A DNA stretch of 64,000 nt from positions 259,084,958 through 259,148,957 of the forward strand of contig NC_080540.1 of assembly GCF_028640845.1 (NCBI RefSeq). Reading direction: 5' to 3'. Of this stretch, positions 10,865 through 22,005 are shown piece by piece. The DNA comes from Ahaetulla prasina. Its lineage: Eukaryota > Chordata > Lepidosauria > Squamata > Colubridae. Position 1 is the stretch's first letter, and each line of letters starts with the position of its first letter. Made by a program: the position numbers and the translations under genes. The notes under the pieces were generated by a model. The model had not been told where the DNA came from, searched no databases, and saw only the letters and a program-made list of their open reading frames with translations.

Positions 10865-11279
10865 TTTAAAAGAAATAGACCAAACAAAAAATAGTGGAGT
10901 TGCACTATATATAAGAAATAATTACACCTCCACAGAAATAGAGCACAATAATGATGAAAACTGCCTGGAATGCATTTGGATCAATGTAAAAGAGGGGAAA
11001 ATGACATTACCATAGGTATATACGATAGGCCACCCAACCAAACAGAAGAAATAGATGAACTTTTTGCTAGTCATCTAACTAAGGTATGTAGGAAGCACAC
11101 CACAATAGTAATGGGGGATTTTAATTACCCTGACATCAACTGGGAGACAAACTCTGCACTAAGTGGAAGATCAAACAGGTTCCTGACAAACCTAGCAGAC
11201 AATTTTGTTTCCCAAAAAGTAGAGAAGGGAACAAGGGGGTCAGCCATATTGGATTTAATTCTTACTAACAGAGATGAAA
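10865..11279 (+). pseudogene. CR1 LINE, endonuclease domain (segment 1 of 3)
   Basis: Apurinic endonuclease part of a CR1-type LINE polyprotein. The open part (10970-11284) has the phosphoesterase motifs [23 protein letters not shown] and [12 protein letters not shown]. The upstream GVALYIRNN-like stretch is in a broken frame. A LINE family F tail interrupts it at 11280, and it resumes at 11510 with VEAIGTLGG-like coding. 5' truncated and non-functional. Confidence 0.9.
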
Positions 11280-11440
11280 AGTAAGGGGCATGCATAAGAG
11301 CACCAACGTGCCTGCTGTTCCTGTCCTAATGTTCCCCTTGATCGTATCCAACTCATATAATTATTTCATGCTTATACTTACAGTATATATATGCTTATAT
11401 GTCATATAGTTATTTCATGCTTATGCTTATATATACTGTT
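11280..11440 (+). mobile_element. LINE family F 3' end inserted in CR1
   Basis: GTAAGGGGCATGCATAAGAG ... CCTGTCCTAATGTTCCCC ... TACTGTTGTGACAAAATAAA. A heavily 5'-truncated insertion that splits the CR1 endonuclease region. Internal near-repeats of TATTTCATGCTTAT are visible. Confidence 0.88.
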
Positions 11441-11449
11441 GTGACAAAA

Positions 11450-11508
<59 letters not shown>
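11441..11508. repeat. (AAAT)n microsatellite
   Basis: About 16 AAAT units forming the tail of the LINE insertion. Confidence 0.98.
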
Positions 11509-11509
11509 G

Positions 11510-12685
11510 GTGTTGAAGCTATAGGAACCTTGGGGGAGGAGTGATCATGCAATATTGGAATTCAACATTATGCAAACACAAGCAATAGAATAAAGACAAA
11601 TTAGAGTCTTGGACTTTAAGAGAGCTAATTGCAATAAACTTAGAGAGAGCTTGGGAAGGATTCCATGAATGAGAATCCTCAAGGGGAAAACAACTGAAGA
11701 AGCTGGGAAAATTTTGAAAAGTGAGATTATAAAAGCTCAGTCTAGCACAATACCAATGAAGAAAAAAAATAACATCTCTCAAAAGAAATCAAAATGGCTG
11801 CGTAAAAAACTCTGAATGACAAAAAGGACAAATATAAAAAGTGGAAAAGAGACACATAACTAAGACAGAATATCAGCAAATAGTCCGAGCTTGCAAAGAT
11901 GAAGTAAGAAAAGCTAAGGCTCACAACAAACAAAGGCTTCTAACAAAAGTGAAAAATAACAAGAAAAGCTTCTTCCAATATGTTAAAAACAAGAAAAAAG
12001 TCAAGGAAACAATTGGTCAATTGCTGGGAGAAAGTGGCAAGAAGAACTACTTAACTCGTTTTTTGCATCTGTTTTTACACAAAGGGAAAAAAGAGTCCAA
12101 CCTATCAAAAACAGCACCACAAAAAATAGATTAGGAACACAAGTTAAAATAGGAAAGAAAATGATAAGTGAGCACCTGTCTACCCTAGACGAGTTCAAAT
12201 CACCAGGACCAGATAGATTACACCACTGAACTATATTTTTTAAAGATCCTGGAGCACCGGGGAACTGCCAGAGGACTGGAAAAGAGCTGATGTTGTTCCC
12301 ATATTGTTTTTTTAAAAAATGGGGGGGAAGTCCAGGAAACTACAGACCCATAAGCCTGACCTCAATACCAGGGAAGATTCTGGAAAATATAATCAAGCAA
12401 CAAATCAGTGAACACCCAGAAGCAAACAAAGTAATAAGCAAAAGCCAATATGGGTTTGTCAAAAACAGATCATGCCAGACTAATCTTATTGCATTCTTTA
12501 ACAAAATGACAAAACTAGTGGACCAGAGGAAAGCTGTCGATATAATTTACTTGGACTTCAGTAAGGCATTTGACAAAGTAGACCATGACCTACTACTTGA
12601 AAAATGTGGGTTAGACAGCATCACCACCAGATGGATTCGTAATTGGCTGATCAACCGCACTCAGTGTGTATTCCTCAATTGAACT
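11510..12685 (+). pseudogene. CR1 LINE, linker and N-terminal reverse transcriptase (segment 2 of 3)
   Basis: Continues the CR1 at 10865-11279. A Lys-rich linker (11841-12134) is followed by the N-terminal reverse transcriptase fingers and palm: NYRPISLTSIPGKILENII, SQYGFVKNRSCQTNL and IIYLDFSKAFDKVDHDLL (first catalytic Asp in LDFSKAFD) within 12290-12682. The upstream part has a frameshift in a poly-T run near 12310. It is interrupted after NWLINRTQCVFLN by about 3.2 kb of later insertions and continues at 15865. Confidence 0.92.
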
Positions 12686-12724
12686 GCATCTATATGTATG
12701 TATATATATATATACATATATAAG
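12686..12724. repeat. TA-rich junction
   Basis: ATATATATATACATATATAA at the junction between the CR1 and the inserted L2 fragment. Confidence 0.6.
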
Positions 12725-13661
12725 GCTCAAACTTAATCCCTCCAAGACAGAGTGGCGGTGGATGCCGGCACCTCGGTACAGTCAGCTGCAGATGCGGCTG
12801 TCTGTCGGGGGCGAGTTGTTGGCCCCGATGGAGAAGGTACGCAACTTGGGCGTGCTCCTGGATGGTCGGTTATCCTTTGAAGATCATTTGGCGACCGTCT
12901 CCAGGAGAGCTTTTTATCAGGTTCGCCTGATCTGCCTGTTGCGTCCCTTCCTGGACCGGGATGCCCTATGCACGGTCACTCATGCTCTCGTTACTTCTCG
13001 TCTCGACTACTGCAATGCTCTCTACATGGGGCTCCCCTTGAAGAGCACCCGGAGACTTCAGCTAGTCCAGAATGCGGCTGCGCGGGTTATTGAGGGAGCG
13101 GTTCGGAGCTCCCACGTAACACCTATCCTGCGCAGACTGCACTGGCTACCTGTTGTTTTCCGGGTGCGCTTCAAGGTATTGGTTACCACCTTTAAAGCGC
13201 TCCATGGCTTAGGACCGGGCTACTTACGGGACCGCCTACTGCCGGCCTCTATCTCCCAGCGTCCGGTGCGTTCCCACAGAGAGGGACTCCTCAGGGTGCC
13301 GTCAGCCAAACAATGTCGACTGGGGGCCCCCAGGGGGAGGGCCTTCTCTGTGGGGGCTCCTACCTGTGGAACGAGCTTCCCCCCGGGCTTTGACAACTAT
13401 CTGAACTTAGGACCTTTCGCCGCGAACTTAAAACCTATTTATTCCATATGACTGGACTGGCCTGATTTTAAATTTTAAATTTTAATTGTGGGTTTTAAAT
13501 TGTTGTAATTTGTATGGGGTGTAATGTTATTTTAAATTTCTGGCATACTTGAATCAGTTTTTTAAGGGTTGTTTTAATTATGGTGTATGTTTCTGTTTGT
13601 ATTTTATTTGGCTGTTCACCGCCCTGAGTCCTTCGGGAGAAGGGCGGTATACAAATTAAAA

Positions 13662-13663
<2 letters not shown>
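12725..13663 (+). pseudogene. L2-type LINE, C-terminal reverse transcriptase and 3' end
   Basis: Encodes the C-terminal half of an L2/CR1-group LINE protein. LKLNPSKTEW is followed by RNLGVLLDGRLSFEDH, VTSRLDYCNALYMGLP, LQLVQNAAARV and LHWLPVVFRVRFK. The frame (open 12666-13451) starts in an unrelated TA tract, so the copy is 5' truncated, and the last residues are frameshifted around 13375. The 3' end has the CCGCCCTGAGTCCTTCGGGA ... GGGCGGTATACAAATT hairpin seen in every L2 copy here, then an ATC microsatellite. It lies inside the CR1. Confidence 0.9.

Positions 13664-13727
<64 letters not shown>
13664..13727. repeat. (ATC)n then (TA)n microsatellite
   Basis: About 11 ATC units forming the L2 tail, followed by about 13 TA units that abut the PLE. 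Confidence 0.97.
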
Positions 13728-13729
<2 letters not shown>

Positions 13730-14500
13730 AGGTCTTTGGTTATTCGGGTTTTCTCCCGCGTAAAATTGGAAGTGTCTTGGCGACATTTCGACGAAGTCTC
13801 ATTCGTCATCTTCAGGCTTCAGCTTCGTGCTTCTGAGAGCAATGTGTGATTGCAGCTGTTTCTTCCTTTTTAACTGCTAGTGGGGGTTTGAACTGATTGG
13901 GTGGGAGCTTGGCTGTGCTCTGATTGGATGGGGGTTTTTTTGTGCTCTGATTGGCTGGGGGTGTGTCCTGTTTGGGTGGGGGCTTGGTTGTGCTCAGATT
14001 AGTCTGATTTGCAGGGGGATTTGAGCTGGTGAGCTGCACTGCTGCTGTTTGGCTTCGTGGTCGTGGTCGTGCTACATCTTCATAGTGGGTGTTAATCTGC
14101 TGCATGTATGGATTGGAGGGGTTTGAAATGGCTAATGTTGCAGCTGCGGTCTGGCTTCTGGTCCTTGGTCGTGCTTCCTGATCAGTGTGGGTTTGGGTCT
14201 GCTTTCTGGCTGGATGTGTGGTGGTGACATCCTGTATGGACCTCGTGAGTGTGGGTCTGGTGTCATTCCTCGTGTTAAGGACTCGTTTGTCAATAAGGGT
14301 GGGTTTCCAAATGGCTGGTAGGCGGGAGGTATCATCTCGTTTGTTCATGCTGTGTGGCCGTTTTTCTATCTCGATGGCTTCTCTGATTATTCTGTTGTTA
14401 AAGTGTTCAGTTTTGGCGATAGTTCTGGTCTTTTTAAAGTCAATATCGTGTCCTGTGGCTTTAAGGTGTTGGACCAGGGAAGAAGTTGGTTCCTCTTTTT
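13728..14500 (-). mobile_element. PLE A, inverted left arm (3' end of the element, minus strand)
   Basis: This arm is the reverse complement of 15044-15815 and begins TAGGTCTTTGGTTATTCGGG. On the minus strand it stays open as KKEEPTSSLVQHLKATGHD through NKRDDTSRLP into the Thr/Pro/Gln-rich tail, ending near 13812. By eye it differs from the right arm at about 3% of sites over the first 300 bp. Inverted terminal copies of this kind are a known feature of Penelope-like elements. Confidence 0.88.
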
Positions 14501-14503
14501 TGA

Positions 14504-15661
14504 GTCTACAAGAAACCCAATGGCTCCCTAGGACACACCATCTACCAGAAGAAAACACACACAAACCACTATCTGCACGCACTCTCACACCACCACCCAG
14601 CACAGATCAACTCCGTAGCCAAGACACTCATCTCTAGAACAAAACGCTTAGCTGACGAACAACACCTAAAAACCGAACTACACACTCTCACAAACATACT
14701 AACATCCAATGGATTCCAGAGAAATAAGATTACCAAACTAATCCAAAAAGAACCCCCCACTAAAATCCAAGACAGAGAACAAGAAAACGGCACAGCCCTC
14801 CTCCCATATATAAAGGGCACCACAGACAGAATCAGCAAGATCCTCCACAAACATAACATCAAGACAGCATTCTGCACAAACCAAAAAATATCCACCATCC
14901 TAAGAAACCCCAAAGACAAAATTGAGTTAGAAAATCAAGGAGTATATGAAATCCCATGCACCGCCTGCCCCACCACATACATCGGACAAACCAACAGAAG
15001 AATAAGTGCACGCATTGAAGAACACAAGAACTCAGTCAAAAAAGAGGAACCAACTTCTTCCCTGGTCCAACACCTTAAAGCCACAGGACACGATATTGAC
15101 TTTACAAAGACCAGAACTATCGCCAAAACTGAACACTTTAACAACAGAATAATCAGAGAAGCCATTGAGATAGAAAAACGCCCGCACAGCATGAACAAGC
15201 GAGATGATACCTCCCGCCTACCAGCCATTTGGAAACCCGCCCTTATTGACAAACGAGTCCCTAACACGAGGAATGACACCAGACCCACACTCACGAGGTC
15301 CACACAGGATGTCACCACCACACATCCACCCAGAAAGCAGACCCAAACCCACACTGATCAGGAAGCACGACCAAGGACCAGAAGCCAGACCGCAGCTGCA
15401 ACATTAGCCATTTCAAACCCCTCCAATCCATACATGCAGCAGACTGACACCCACTATGAAGATGTAGCACGACCACGAACACGAAGCCAAACAGCAGCAG
15501 TGCAGCTCACCAGCTCAAATCCCCCTGCAACTCAGACTAATCTGAGCACAACCAAGCCCCCACCCAAACAGGACACACCCCCATCCAATCAGAGCACAAA
15601 AAAACCCCATCCAATCAGAGCACAGCCAAGCTCCCACCCAATCAGTTCAAACCCCCACTAG
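14504..15661 (+). CDS. Penelope-like element C-terminal protein with GIY-YIG endonuclease domain (5'-truncated)
   Basis: A 385-residue frame open from just after the arm junction (TGA at 14501) to TAG at 15659, with no ATG before 15191, so it is the 3' part of a longer ORF. It begins VYKKPNGSLGHTIY, the region just after the reverse transcriptase in PLEs. At about residues 145-175 it has the GIY-YIG nuclease core, GVYEIPC-x2-C-x3-YIGQTNRR, including the CxxC typical of Penelope. A low-complexity Thr/Pro/Gln tail follows the nuclease. The reverse transcriptase is absent, so this copy could not move on its own. The intact frame suggests a young insertion. Confidence 0.88.
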   Translation, partial: VYKKPNGSLGHTIYQKKTHTNHYLHALSHHHPAQINSVAKTLISRTKRLADEQHLKTELHTLTNILTSNGFQRNKITKLIQKEPPTKIQDREQENGTALLPYIKGTTDRISKILHKHNIKTAFCTNQKISTILRNPKDKIELENQGVYEIPCTACPTTYIGQTNRRISARIEEHKNSVKKEEPTSSLVQHLKATGHDIDFTKTRTIAKTEHFNNRIIREAIEIEKRPHSMNKRDDTSRLPAIWKPALIDKRVPNTRNDTRPTLTRSTQDVTTTHPPRKQTQTHTDQEARPRTRSQTAAATLAISNPSNPYMQQTDTHYEDVARPRTRSQTAAVQLTSSNPPATQTNLSTTKPPPKQDTPPSNQSTKKPHPIRAQPSSHPISSNPH

Positions 15662-15815
15662 CAGTTAAAAAGGAAGAAACAGCTGCAATCACACATTGCT
15701 CTCAGAAGCACGAAGCTGAAGCCTGAAGATGACGAATGAGACTTTGTCGAAACGTCGCCAAGACACTTCCAATTTTACGTGGGAGTAAACCCAAATAACC
15801 AAAGACCTACATATA
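15662..15815 (+). mobile_element. PLE A 3' terminus (right arm)
   Basis: Contains CACGAAGCTGAAGCCTGAAG, GAAACGTCGCCAAGACACTT and the end AACCAAAGACCTACATATAT. Mirrors 13728-13880 and ends in a TA tract. Confidence 0.88.
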
Positions 15816-15862
15816 TATATACATATATATACTGTTGTGACAAAAAGAAATTTAAAAAAAAA
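15816..15862 (+). mobile_element. LINE family F tail fragment
   Basis: TATATACTGTTGTGACAAAA followed by an A-rich run; the last piece before the CR1 resumes. It suggests that the insertion package within the CR1 was carried in, or preceded, by a family F insertion. Confidence 0.6.
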
Positions 15863-15864
15863 AT

Positions 15865-16855
15865 ATGGAGGGAGGTATGCAGTGGGGTACCTCAAGGCTC
15901 TGTTTTAGGCCCAGTACTCTTCAATATCTTCATCAATGATTTGGACAAGGGGATAGATGAGAACTCATCAAATTTCCAGACAACACCAAGCTAGCAGGAA
16001 TAGCCAACACTCTGGAAGATAGGCTTAAGATACAGAAGGATCTTGACAGACTTGAACATTGGGTGCTATCTAACAAAATGAAATTCAATGGTGAAAAAAG
16101 TAAGGTTCTACATTTAGGCAAGAAAAACAGAATACACTGGTACAGTATATGTGGTACTTTGCTCAATAATGGTGACTGTGAGAGGGATCTTGGAGTCCTA
16201 GTGCACAATCACTTAAATATGAGCCAGCAGTGTGCTGCAGCTGCCATAAAACCCAACACAGTTCTAGGCTGCATAAACAGAGGGATAGAATCAAGATCAT
16301 GTGAAGTGTTAATACCACTTTATAATGACTTGGTAAGGCCACACTTTGAATACTGCATCCAATTTTGGTCACCACGATGTAAAAAAGATGTTGAGACTCT
16401 AGAAAGACTGAAGAGAAGAGCAACAAAGATGATTAGGGAACTTGAGGATAAAACATATAAAGAACGGTTGCTGGAATTGGATATGTCTAGTCTTATGAAA
16501 TGAAGGACTAGGGGTGACATGATAGCAGTGTTCCTATATCTCAGGGGTTGCCACAAAGAAGAGGGAGTCGGGCTGTTCTCCAAAGCACCTGAGGGTAGAA
16601 CAAGAATCAATGGGTGGAAACTAATCAAGGAGAGAAGCTACTAAGAACTAAGGAGAAATTTCCTGACAGTTAGAACAATTAATCAGTGGAACAACTTGCC
16701 TTCAGAAGTTGTAAATGCTCCAACACTGGAAGTTTTAAGAAGAAATTAGATAACCATTTGTCTGAAGTGGTGTAGGGTTTCCTGCCTAAGCAGGGGGTTG
16801 GACTAGAAGACCTCCAAGGCTCCTTCCAACTGTGTTATTCTATTCTACTGGAAAG
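15865..16855 (+). pseudogene. CR1 LINE, C-terminal reverse transcriptase and 3' end (segment 3 of 3)
   Basis: Completes the split CR1. It resumes with [18 protein letters not shown]. The catalytic box that should read [F/Y]xDD is instead FPDN (15971-15982 region), and a frameshift lies just before it. The open part 16063-16503 has LSNKMKFNGEKSKVLHLG, ERDLGVLV, AAAIKPNTVLGCINR and PHFEYCIQFWSP. The 3' end reads GTAGGGTTTCCTGCCTAAGC, GGACTAGAAGACCTCCAAGG and TTATTCTATTCTA, typical of CR1 ends whose tail is a short TATTC repeat. Confidence 0.92.
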
Positions 16856-18370
16856 CAGTGTCACTGAGCCTAAGCCTTCCTCATTTCCCTAAAATGAGAA
16901 CTCATATGTAACTTCTTCCAAATAGATCAAACTGGCCAGGTGAGGAATAATTTTGGCAGCACAATCTTTCAGAACTTTTTGTTAAATCAAAAAACCCATA
17001 CACAATGGGCTTGTAACATAATTTGTTTTAATTTGAAGCCAAGGGCAACTAGGTGGCTAAAATCCTGATCAAGTACAATTTTCCCTCCCACTGATATTAA
17101 ATAGCCATGGAGGAGGGTATTTGATGCCTTTTGTTCTTTAATTTTCCTTTGAGAAAGAAAAGGACTTTAGGATCATGCCAGACTATGGAATATAATGTTC
17201 TAAGATTCAGGTAGGAAAAAAAATCTAAAATATCCAGACATCTGGAGAAAGCAAATAATCAATATATTTTATTTTATATATGCTAAAGTATTGCTTAAAT
17301 AAACCACCATTTTCACAGGCTCAATGGGTCTACCAATTCTTTCTCATTTCTTCCTTTACTTACACACATTCTTTGACCTTAACACTCTTTGGACAAACTA
17401 GAAAAACAGCTCTCTGCAAGAGTCAGATGTGTCTTACAATAAGAATTGTAATTGTAGTGTTTTTTTCTTCTCCTTGATTAGTTTTGTTTTGCCCCAATAT
17501 TCCCTTAAAAGAAGCCAGTAACAATTCTTTCTATAGAGTCTCTTTTGGCAACTGGCCATATCTGATTCATTTACATACCATCTTTGCAGAAATACACTGT
17601 ATATTTGCATGCTGCTGAAGTACAGTGAGCCATTATTTATACCAATTATCTTGAAACTAAATAGACACAGTGTGAATCATGGAAGAGAAGATTAGGACAC
17701 TCACTTAATGTTATCTTCATGTGAAACATAACCCTGCAATCTACATTTGGAAATATCTGACAAATGAAGACTTTAAAATCTAAGGGTTTAAAATCAATGA
17801 AGCTGATAAGAAAAATCAGAGAAGCATTTGCTAAGTTATCAGCACTTCAATTAATATGCAAAATACAAATATTAAGGGAAAACACATATTTACTAAAACC
17901 AACAATTAACCAATACACTACAGCTGACCTAATTTTAATAGAGTGGGTATTGTAAAGGATTTTTAAAAATTTATATATTTGGATTTTATCAATGGGAAGG
18001 AACTAGATTTAAAAATCAAACATCACTGATAGAAATAATTGTGGAGTAAGTTAATGTAGCTGCATAGTTTTACATAATTCTTTGGGGAGATTCTTAGGAT
18101 GATTCTCAAATAATGTACACTAAAACTACATTCTTGGGGAGGAAAGGTTAAGCAAATCATAATTCATGGCATGTTTAGCTCTAATTCCTTATTGAAAGTT
18201 TGTACAAATATACAACAGCCATCACTTCCCACAATAAGCCCTTCTTCTTTCTCCCTTTGTTAACCGATTGTTGGGAATCAAACTGTGCTGCTTTTCTAGA
18301 TTAGATGACATAATCTAATCTGCTTTTACTGCATTAGATAGGTTGGCATCATTTACCAATGCAAAGGAAT
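16856..18370. other. Unassigned DNA
   Basis: No gene, RNA or named repeat. The open frames at 17280-17477 and 17764-17955 are short and unsupported. Confidence 0.55.
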
Positions 18371-18560
18371 AGAATAGAATAGAATAGAATTTTTTATTGG
18401 CCAAGTGTGATTGGACACACAAGGAATTTGTCTTGGTGCATACGCTCTCAGTGTACATAAAAGAAAAGAACATCAGGGTACAACATTTACAACACAAATG
18501 ATGGTCAATATATCAATATAAATCATAAGGATTGCCAGCAACAAAGTTACAGTCATACAG
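18371..18560 (-). mobile_element. LINE family S 3' end with (AATAG)n tail
   Basis: In plus orientation: GAATAGAATAGAATAGAATT, TTTTATTGGCCAAGTGTGAT, GGACACACAAGGAATTTGTC, ATGATGGTCAATATATCAAT. This is the reverse complement of 48730-48905. CR1/L3-like LINEs whose pentanucleotide tail expands into a microsatellite are reported from advanced snakes. Confidence 0.82.
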
Positions 18561-18879
18561 TCATAAGCTAAGGAGGAGCTGCAGCAGGTAAAAATAATTG
18601 CATGACAAAAGGAAGGAACATGTTCAATAGCCGAAAAGCCTCTCTTAATTAGCTATTTACAATATCATTGGAATGGTTTGGCAACTCTAATTTTATCCCC
18701 TGTCCCTATGTCCCTGGTCTTGTTTATTGCCAGGCAATGATTTATACAGCTTTATCACATTGTTTAGTAGCCAGTCATTAAACAAAGAACAAAGCAAAGA
18801 GAATCTGCATCATTACCTCTTTCTATTATTAGATCAAGACTAAAATTCTGCTAAAATGATGAAGGCTGGAAGTATCTTC
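18561..18879. other. Unassigned DNA
   Basis: No gene or named repeat seen. Confidence 0.5.
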
Positions 18880-19036
18880 TTTATATCTTTCTCTTCTTTT
18901 TCTTTATTATGTTCTTTGTCTTCCTTCTTGAATTTTTCATTCTTTTTTTCTACTCTGTTCTCTTTATCTAACTTTAGTTTGTATTAGTTTTTACTACTGT
19001 AATCAAAATTCTTAATAAAAATATATGTTTTAAAAA
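18880..19036 (+). mobile_element. Possible L1-type 3' untranslated end
   Basis: A T-rich run followed by GTATTAGTTTTTACTACTGT and AATAAAAATATATGTTTTAA resembles an L1 3' end in squamates. Short and without coding support. Confidence 0.35.
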
Positions 19037-19089
19037 GGGTTAGATATTTGATATCGAGCAAAAAGAACAATCGGGGGGGGGAATAGAAA

Positions 19090-19480
19090 GGAAATCATAG
19101 GAAGGTAAACTGAAGAACTGGGGATGTTTAGCCTTCAGAAAACAAGACTGAGGGTAGAAATGATGGCCATCTTCAAATACCTGAAGAAGTATCATGCAGA
19201 AGATCAGCACATGTTCGTCATTACTGCAGAATGTATGACACAGAATAATAATAAGGCAGATTCCAATTTAACATTCAATTGGTTAGGGAAAGAAAATCTT
19301 ATAGAATAGTTCAAGAGAACAATTAAGCACAGAAATCTTGCTTTTGTTACAAATATTGATACCGAAGGTAGATGGTCATCTCTTGAGGATGATTTTATTT
19401 GGATTCTTGTATTGAACCTGGGGTTGGGCTTGATAATGTAAATAGTCATTTCCAGCTGTTCAATTCTATGTTCATTGGGA
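19090..19480 (+). pseudogene. CR1 LINE 3' part, diverged
   Basis: GAAGAACTGGGGATGTTTAG, GATGGCCATCTTCAAATACC and the final CATTTCCAGCTGTTCAATTC follow the order of a CR1 3' end (C-terminal coding then tail). Reading frames are broken. Confidence 0.7.
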
Positions 19481-19569
19481 TCATAATAAAAAATGTGATC
19501 CCTGTATAGAACTCGGATGCTCTGTGCTGTTTAGGAATAGCAAAGCATATATTTTCTACAAACAGTATG

Positions 19570-19622
19570 GGTAAAGGTAAAGGTTCCCCTCGCACAAATG
19601 TGTTAGTCGTTCCCAACTCTAT
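19570..19622 (-). mobile_element. SINE 3' fragment
   Basis: GGTAAAGGTTCCCCTCGCAC and GTTAGTCGTTCCCAACTCTA, matching the tail of the full SINE at 9894-10245. Confidence 0.85.
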
Positions 19623-19785
19623 ATATACAAACAGTATATTTTCTGTAAATATTCCATGTAACTTTTTTGAAGTCTAAAAGACAACCCATTGAAAGTGTAA
19701 AATATTTTCCATTGAATATTTTCATATTTAGATCATTCTTACAATAACATTTGACTCCCCCAACCATAAAAAGATATCTATCAAA

Positions 19786-19787
19786 AC

Positions 19788-19863
<76 letters not shown>
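19786..19863. repeat. (ATCT)n microsatellite
   Basis: About 19 uninterrupted TATC units. Confidence 0.98.
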
Positions 19864-19864
<1 letters not shown>

Positions 19865-20095
19865 AGGGAAATTGCACTCATGGATTCTCACTTCCTAAAT
19901 TCCTTATTATATTTTTTTGGAATTTCTACAGATTAAACATTTCTTTTGTTTAAATCCAGAATGGATTCTTATCAAAATCCAAGCCAAAGTGCTGAAATAT
20001 ATTAGAGGTCTTAAAGATTTAAAAAAAAAATCTCCTTTATCCTTGCACGCCTTATCATAAAGCCTCATTATTGAGCACAATCAATATAAGCTTCC

Positions 20096-20162
<67 letters not shown>
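20096..20162. repeat. (TTTA)n microsatellite
   Basis: About 16 TTTA units; it is the tail, on the minus strand, of the LINE family F fragment to its right. Confidence 0.98.
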
Positions 20163-20650
20163 GTCTAGAAATCTAATAAAGAAATCTAATAAATAACACA
20201 GTATATATAAGCATAAGCATGAAATAGCTATACAATATATAAGCATATATATAAGCATGAGTATGTAATAACTATATTAATTGGATATAATGGAGGGAAA
20301 CAGTAGGACAGGAATGGTAGGCACGTTTGTGCTCTTATGCATGCCCTTTACAGACCTCTTAGGAATGGGGTGAGGTCAATAGTAGATAGTTTTTGGTTGA
20401 AGCTTTGGGGATTTTGGGAAGAGACCACAGAGTCAGATAGTGTATTCCAAGTATTAACAACTCTGTTACTGAAGTCATATTTTCTGCAATCAAGATTGGA
20501 GCAGTTAACATTAAGCTGAAATCTATTGTTTACTCGTGTATTGTTGCAATTGAAGCTGAAATAGTCTTCGACAGGAAGGACATTGCCATAGATGATTCTA
20601 TGAGTTAAACTCAGGTCATGTCCCTTATTTTAAAATACAGGAAATGGGGA
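20163..20650 (-). pseudogene. LINE family F, C-terminal coding and 3' end
   Basis: Read on the minus strand, the region 20650-20350 encodes the same C-terminal block as the copy at 50317-50828: a DYFSFN-like motif, then NRVVNTWN-like and a LSTIDLTPFLRGL-like end. After the stop come AGAGCACAAACGTGCC and TCCTGTCC-like blocks and the tail. 5' truncated. Individual codons are read through substitutions, so this is a remnant. Confidence 0.8.
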
Positions 20651-21709
20651 TCTCTCCTGTTTACAAATTACATTAATTTCTAGCAAGCTAAGGATGAACC
20701 CACCGTTGTTATATCAGCTTTGCCTGCCAAACCAAGCAGCTATCAGCATGATTTGGTTCTACTGTCTGCACTAATTAGAAATTAGCACTTCCATCCCAGC
20801 ACCAGAAAATGTAATCTAGAGATTCTTTTAGATACAGCTGTGTGCCTATTTATTTATGCATTCAATTTTAAATCCTGCCTCTGCTATGAATATTTCCTAA
20901 ATCAGGTGACAATAAATAAAAGTTTTAGCAGTCAAACATAAAAGTAAATCAACGAGGAAAAGAATAGCTTTTTTGTCTCTTTTGTGACCCATTTCACTTT
21001 TTCCTTTTTTTAATATTAAGAAAAGATTATTAAAATGTTTAGATTTTAAAAATTCCAAAAGATATAAGAAAAAATATAAATAAAAATATTATAAAACAAT
21101 AAAAGAAAAAGTGAACAAAAAAGCAAGAAACAGAAAGTTAACCAAAGAATAAATCTTCTTTTCAGCAATTACAAACACCCATAACAAACTTCCCATAAAC
21201 TTCCCATAAACAAACTTTTTTAATCAATAGATCCTGAAATGAGCAGTTCATTTTTACACACACACACACACACACATTTCCATCTATATCTATCTAGCTA
21301 TCTAGCTATATTTCTGTGTGTTTCCATGTCCGTCCAGTAATTGTGGCTCCCTCTTTGATCACACTGTTCCTTCCAGTTGTTAATAGCTTATTGCTATTAC
21401 ATATTGCTAGGTCTTTGTTTCAGAGATATTCCCTTATAGATTCCTCAATGCCTTCATCAATGGCAGAGTTTCTAATGTATTGAGAAAGTTCTTAACAATT
21501 CAGTGAAATATTCTCTGATGTATGTACTTTGAAACACAATCAAACATCAGCAATTGACCACAGCAAATGTTTTACAATCTTTTGTAGTATGTCATAAAAT
21601 GATAACTTTTATGTCATAAAATATATAAAATTTGCCAAATTTTAATTCTATTTGAGTCACGGATCCTGGATTTTGGGTGTGTTCTGTAAATGTTAGCCCA
21701 TTGGAAGTA
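20651..21709. other. Unassigned AT-rich DNA
   Basis: No gene. Contains an A-rich run (21000-21130), a local 13-bp duplication of AACTTCCCATAAA near 21187-21212 and a short CA tract. Confidence 0.5.
21257..21278. repeat. (CA)n microsatellite
   Basis: About 11 CA units followed by degenerate CTAT repeats. Confidence 0.95.
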
Positions 21710-22005
21710 CCATATTTTTCGGAGTATAAGACGCACAGCAGTATAAGATGCTTATGAGGATAATAAGAATAAAGCTGATTGGTGGGAGGATTGGCCTCCC
21801 GGAATACCCCCAATCAGCTGTTCCCAGAGGTGAACTTTAACAACAGGTTTGTTGGTTGTGAGCTCTGCGCCTAGCTTTTTTTTCAGCCTCTGAAACCTCT
21901 ATTTCAGAGGCTTTTTTTCTGCTACATTCGGTATATAAGACGAAGCCAAATTTTCACCCTCTTTTAGTGGGGGAAAAGATGCGTCTTACACTCCAAAAAA
22001 TATGG
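21710..22005. mobile_element. MITE with about 30-bp terminal inverted repeats
   Basis: Starts CCATATTTTTCGGAGTATAA GACGC and ends GCGTCTTACACTCCAAAAAATATGG, the inverse with a few changes. Internal AT-rich and palindromic pieces, no coding capacity. A DNA transposon derivative; target duplication is unclear, so no superfamily is given. Confidence 0.85.
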
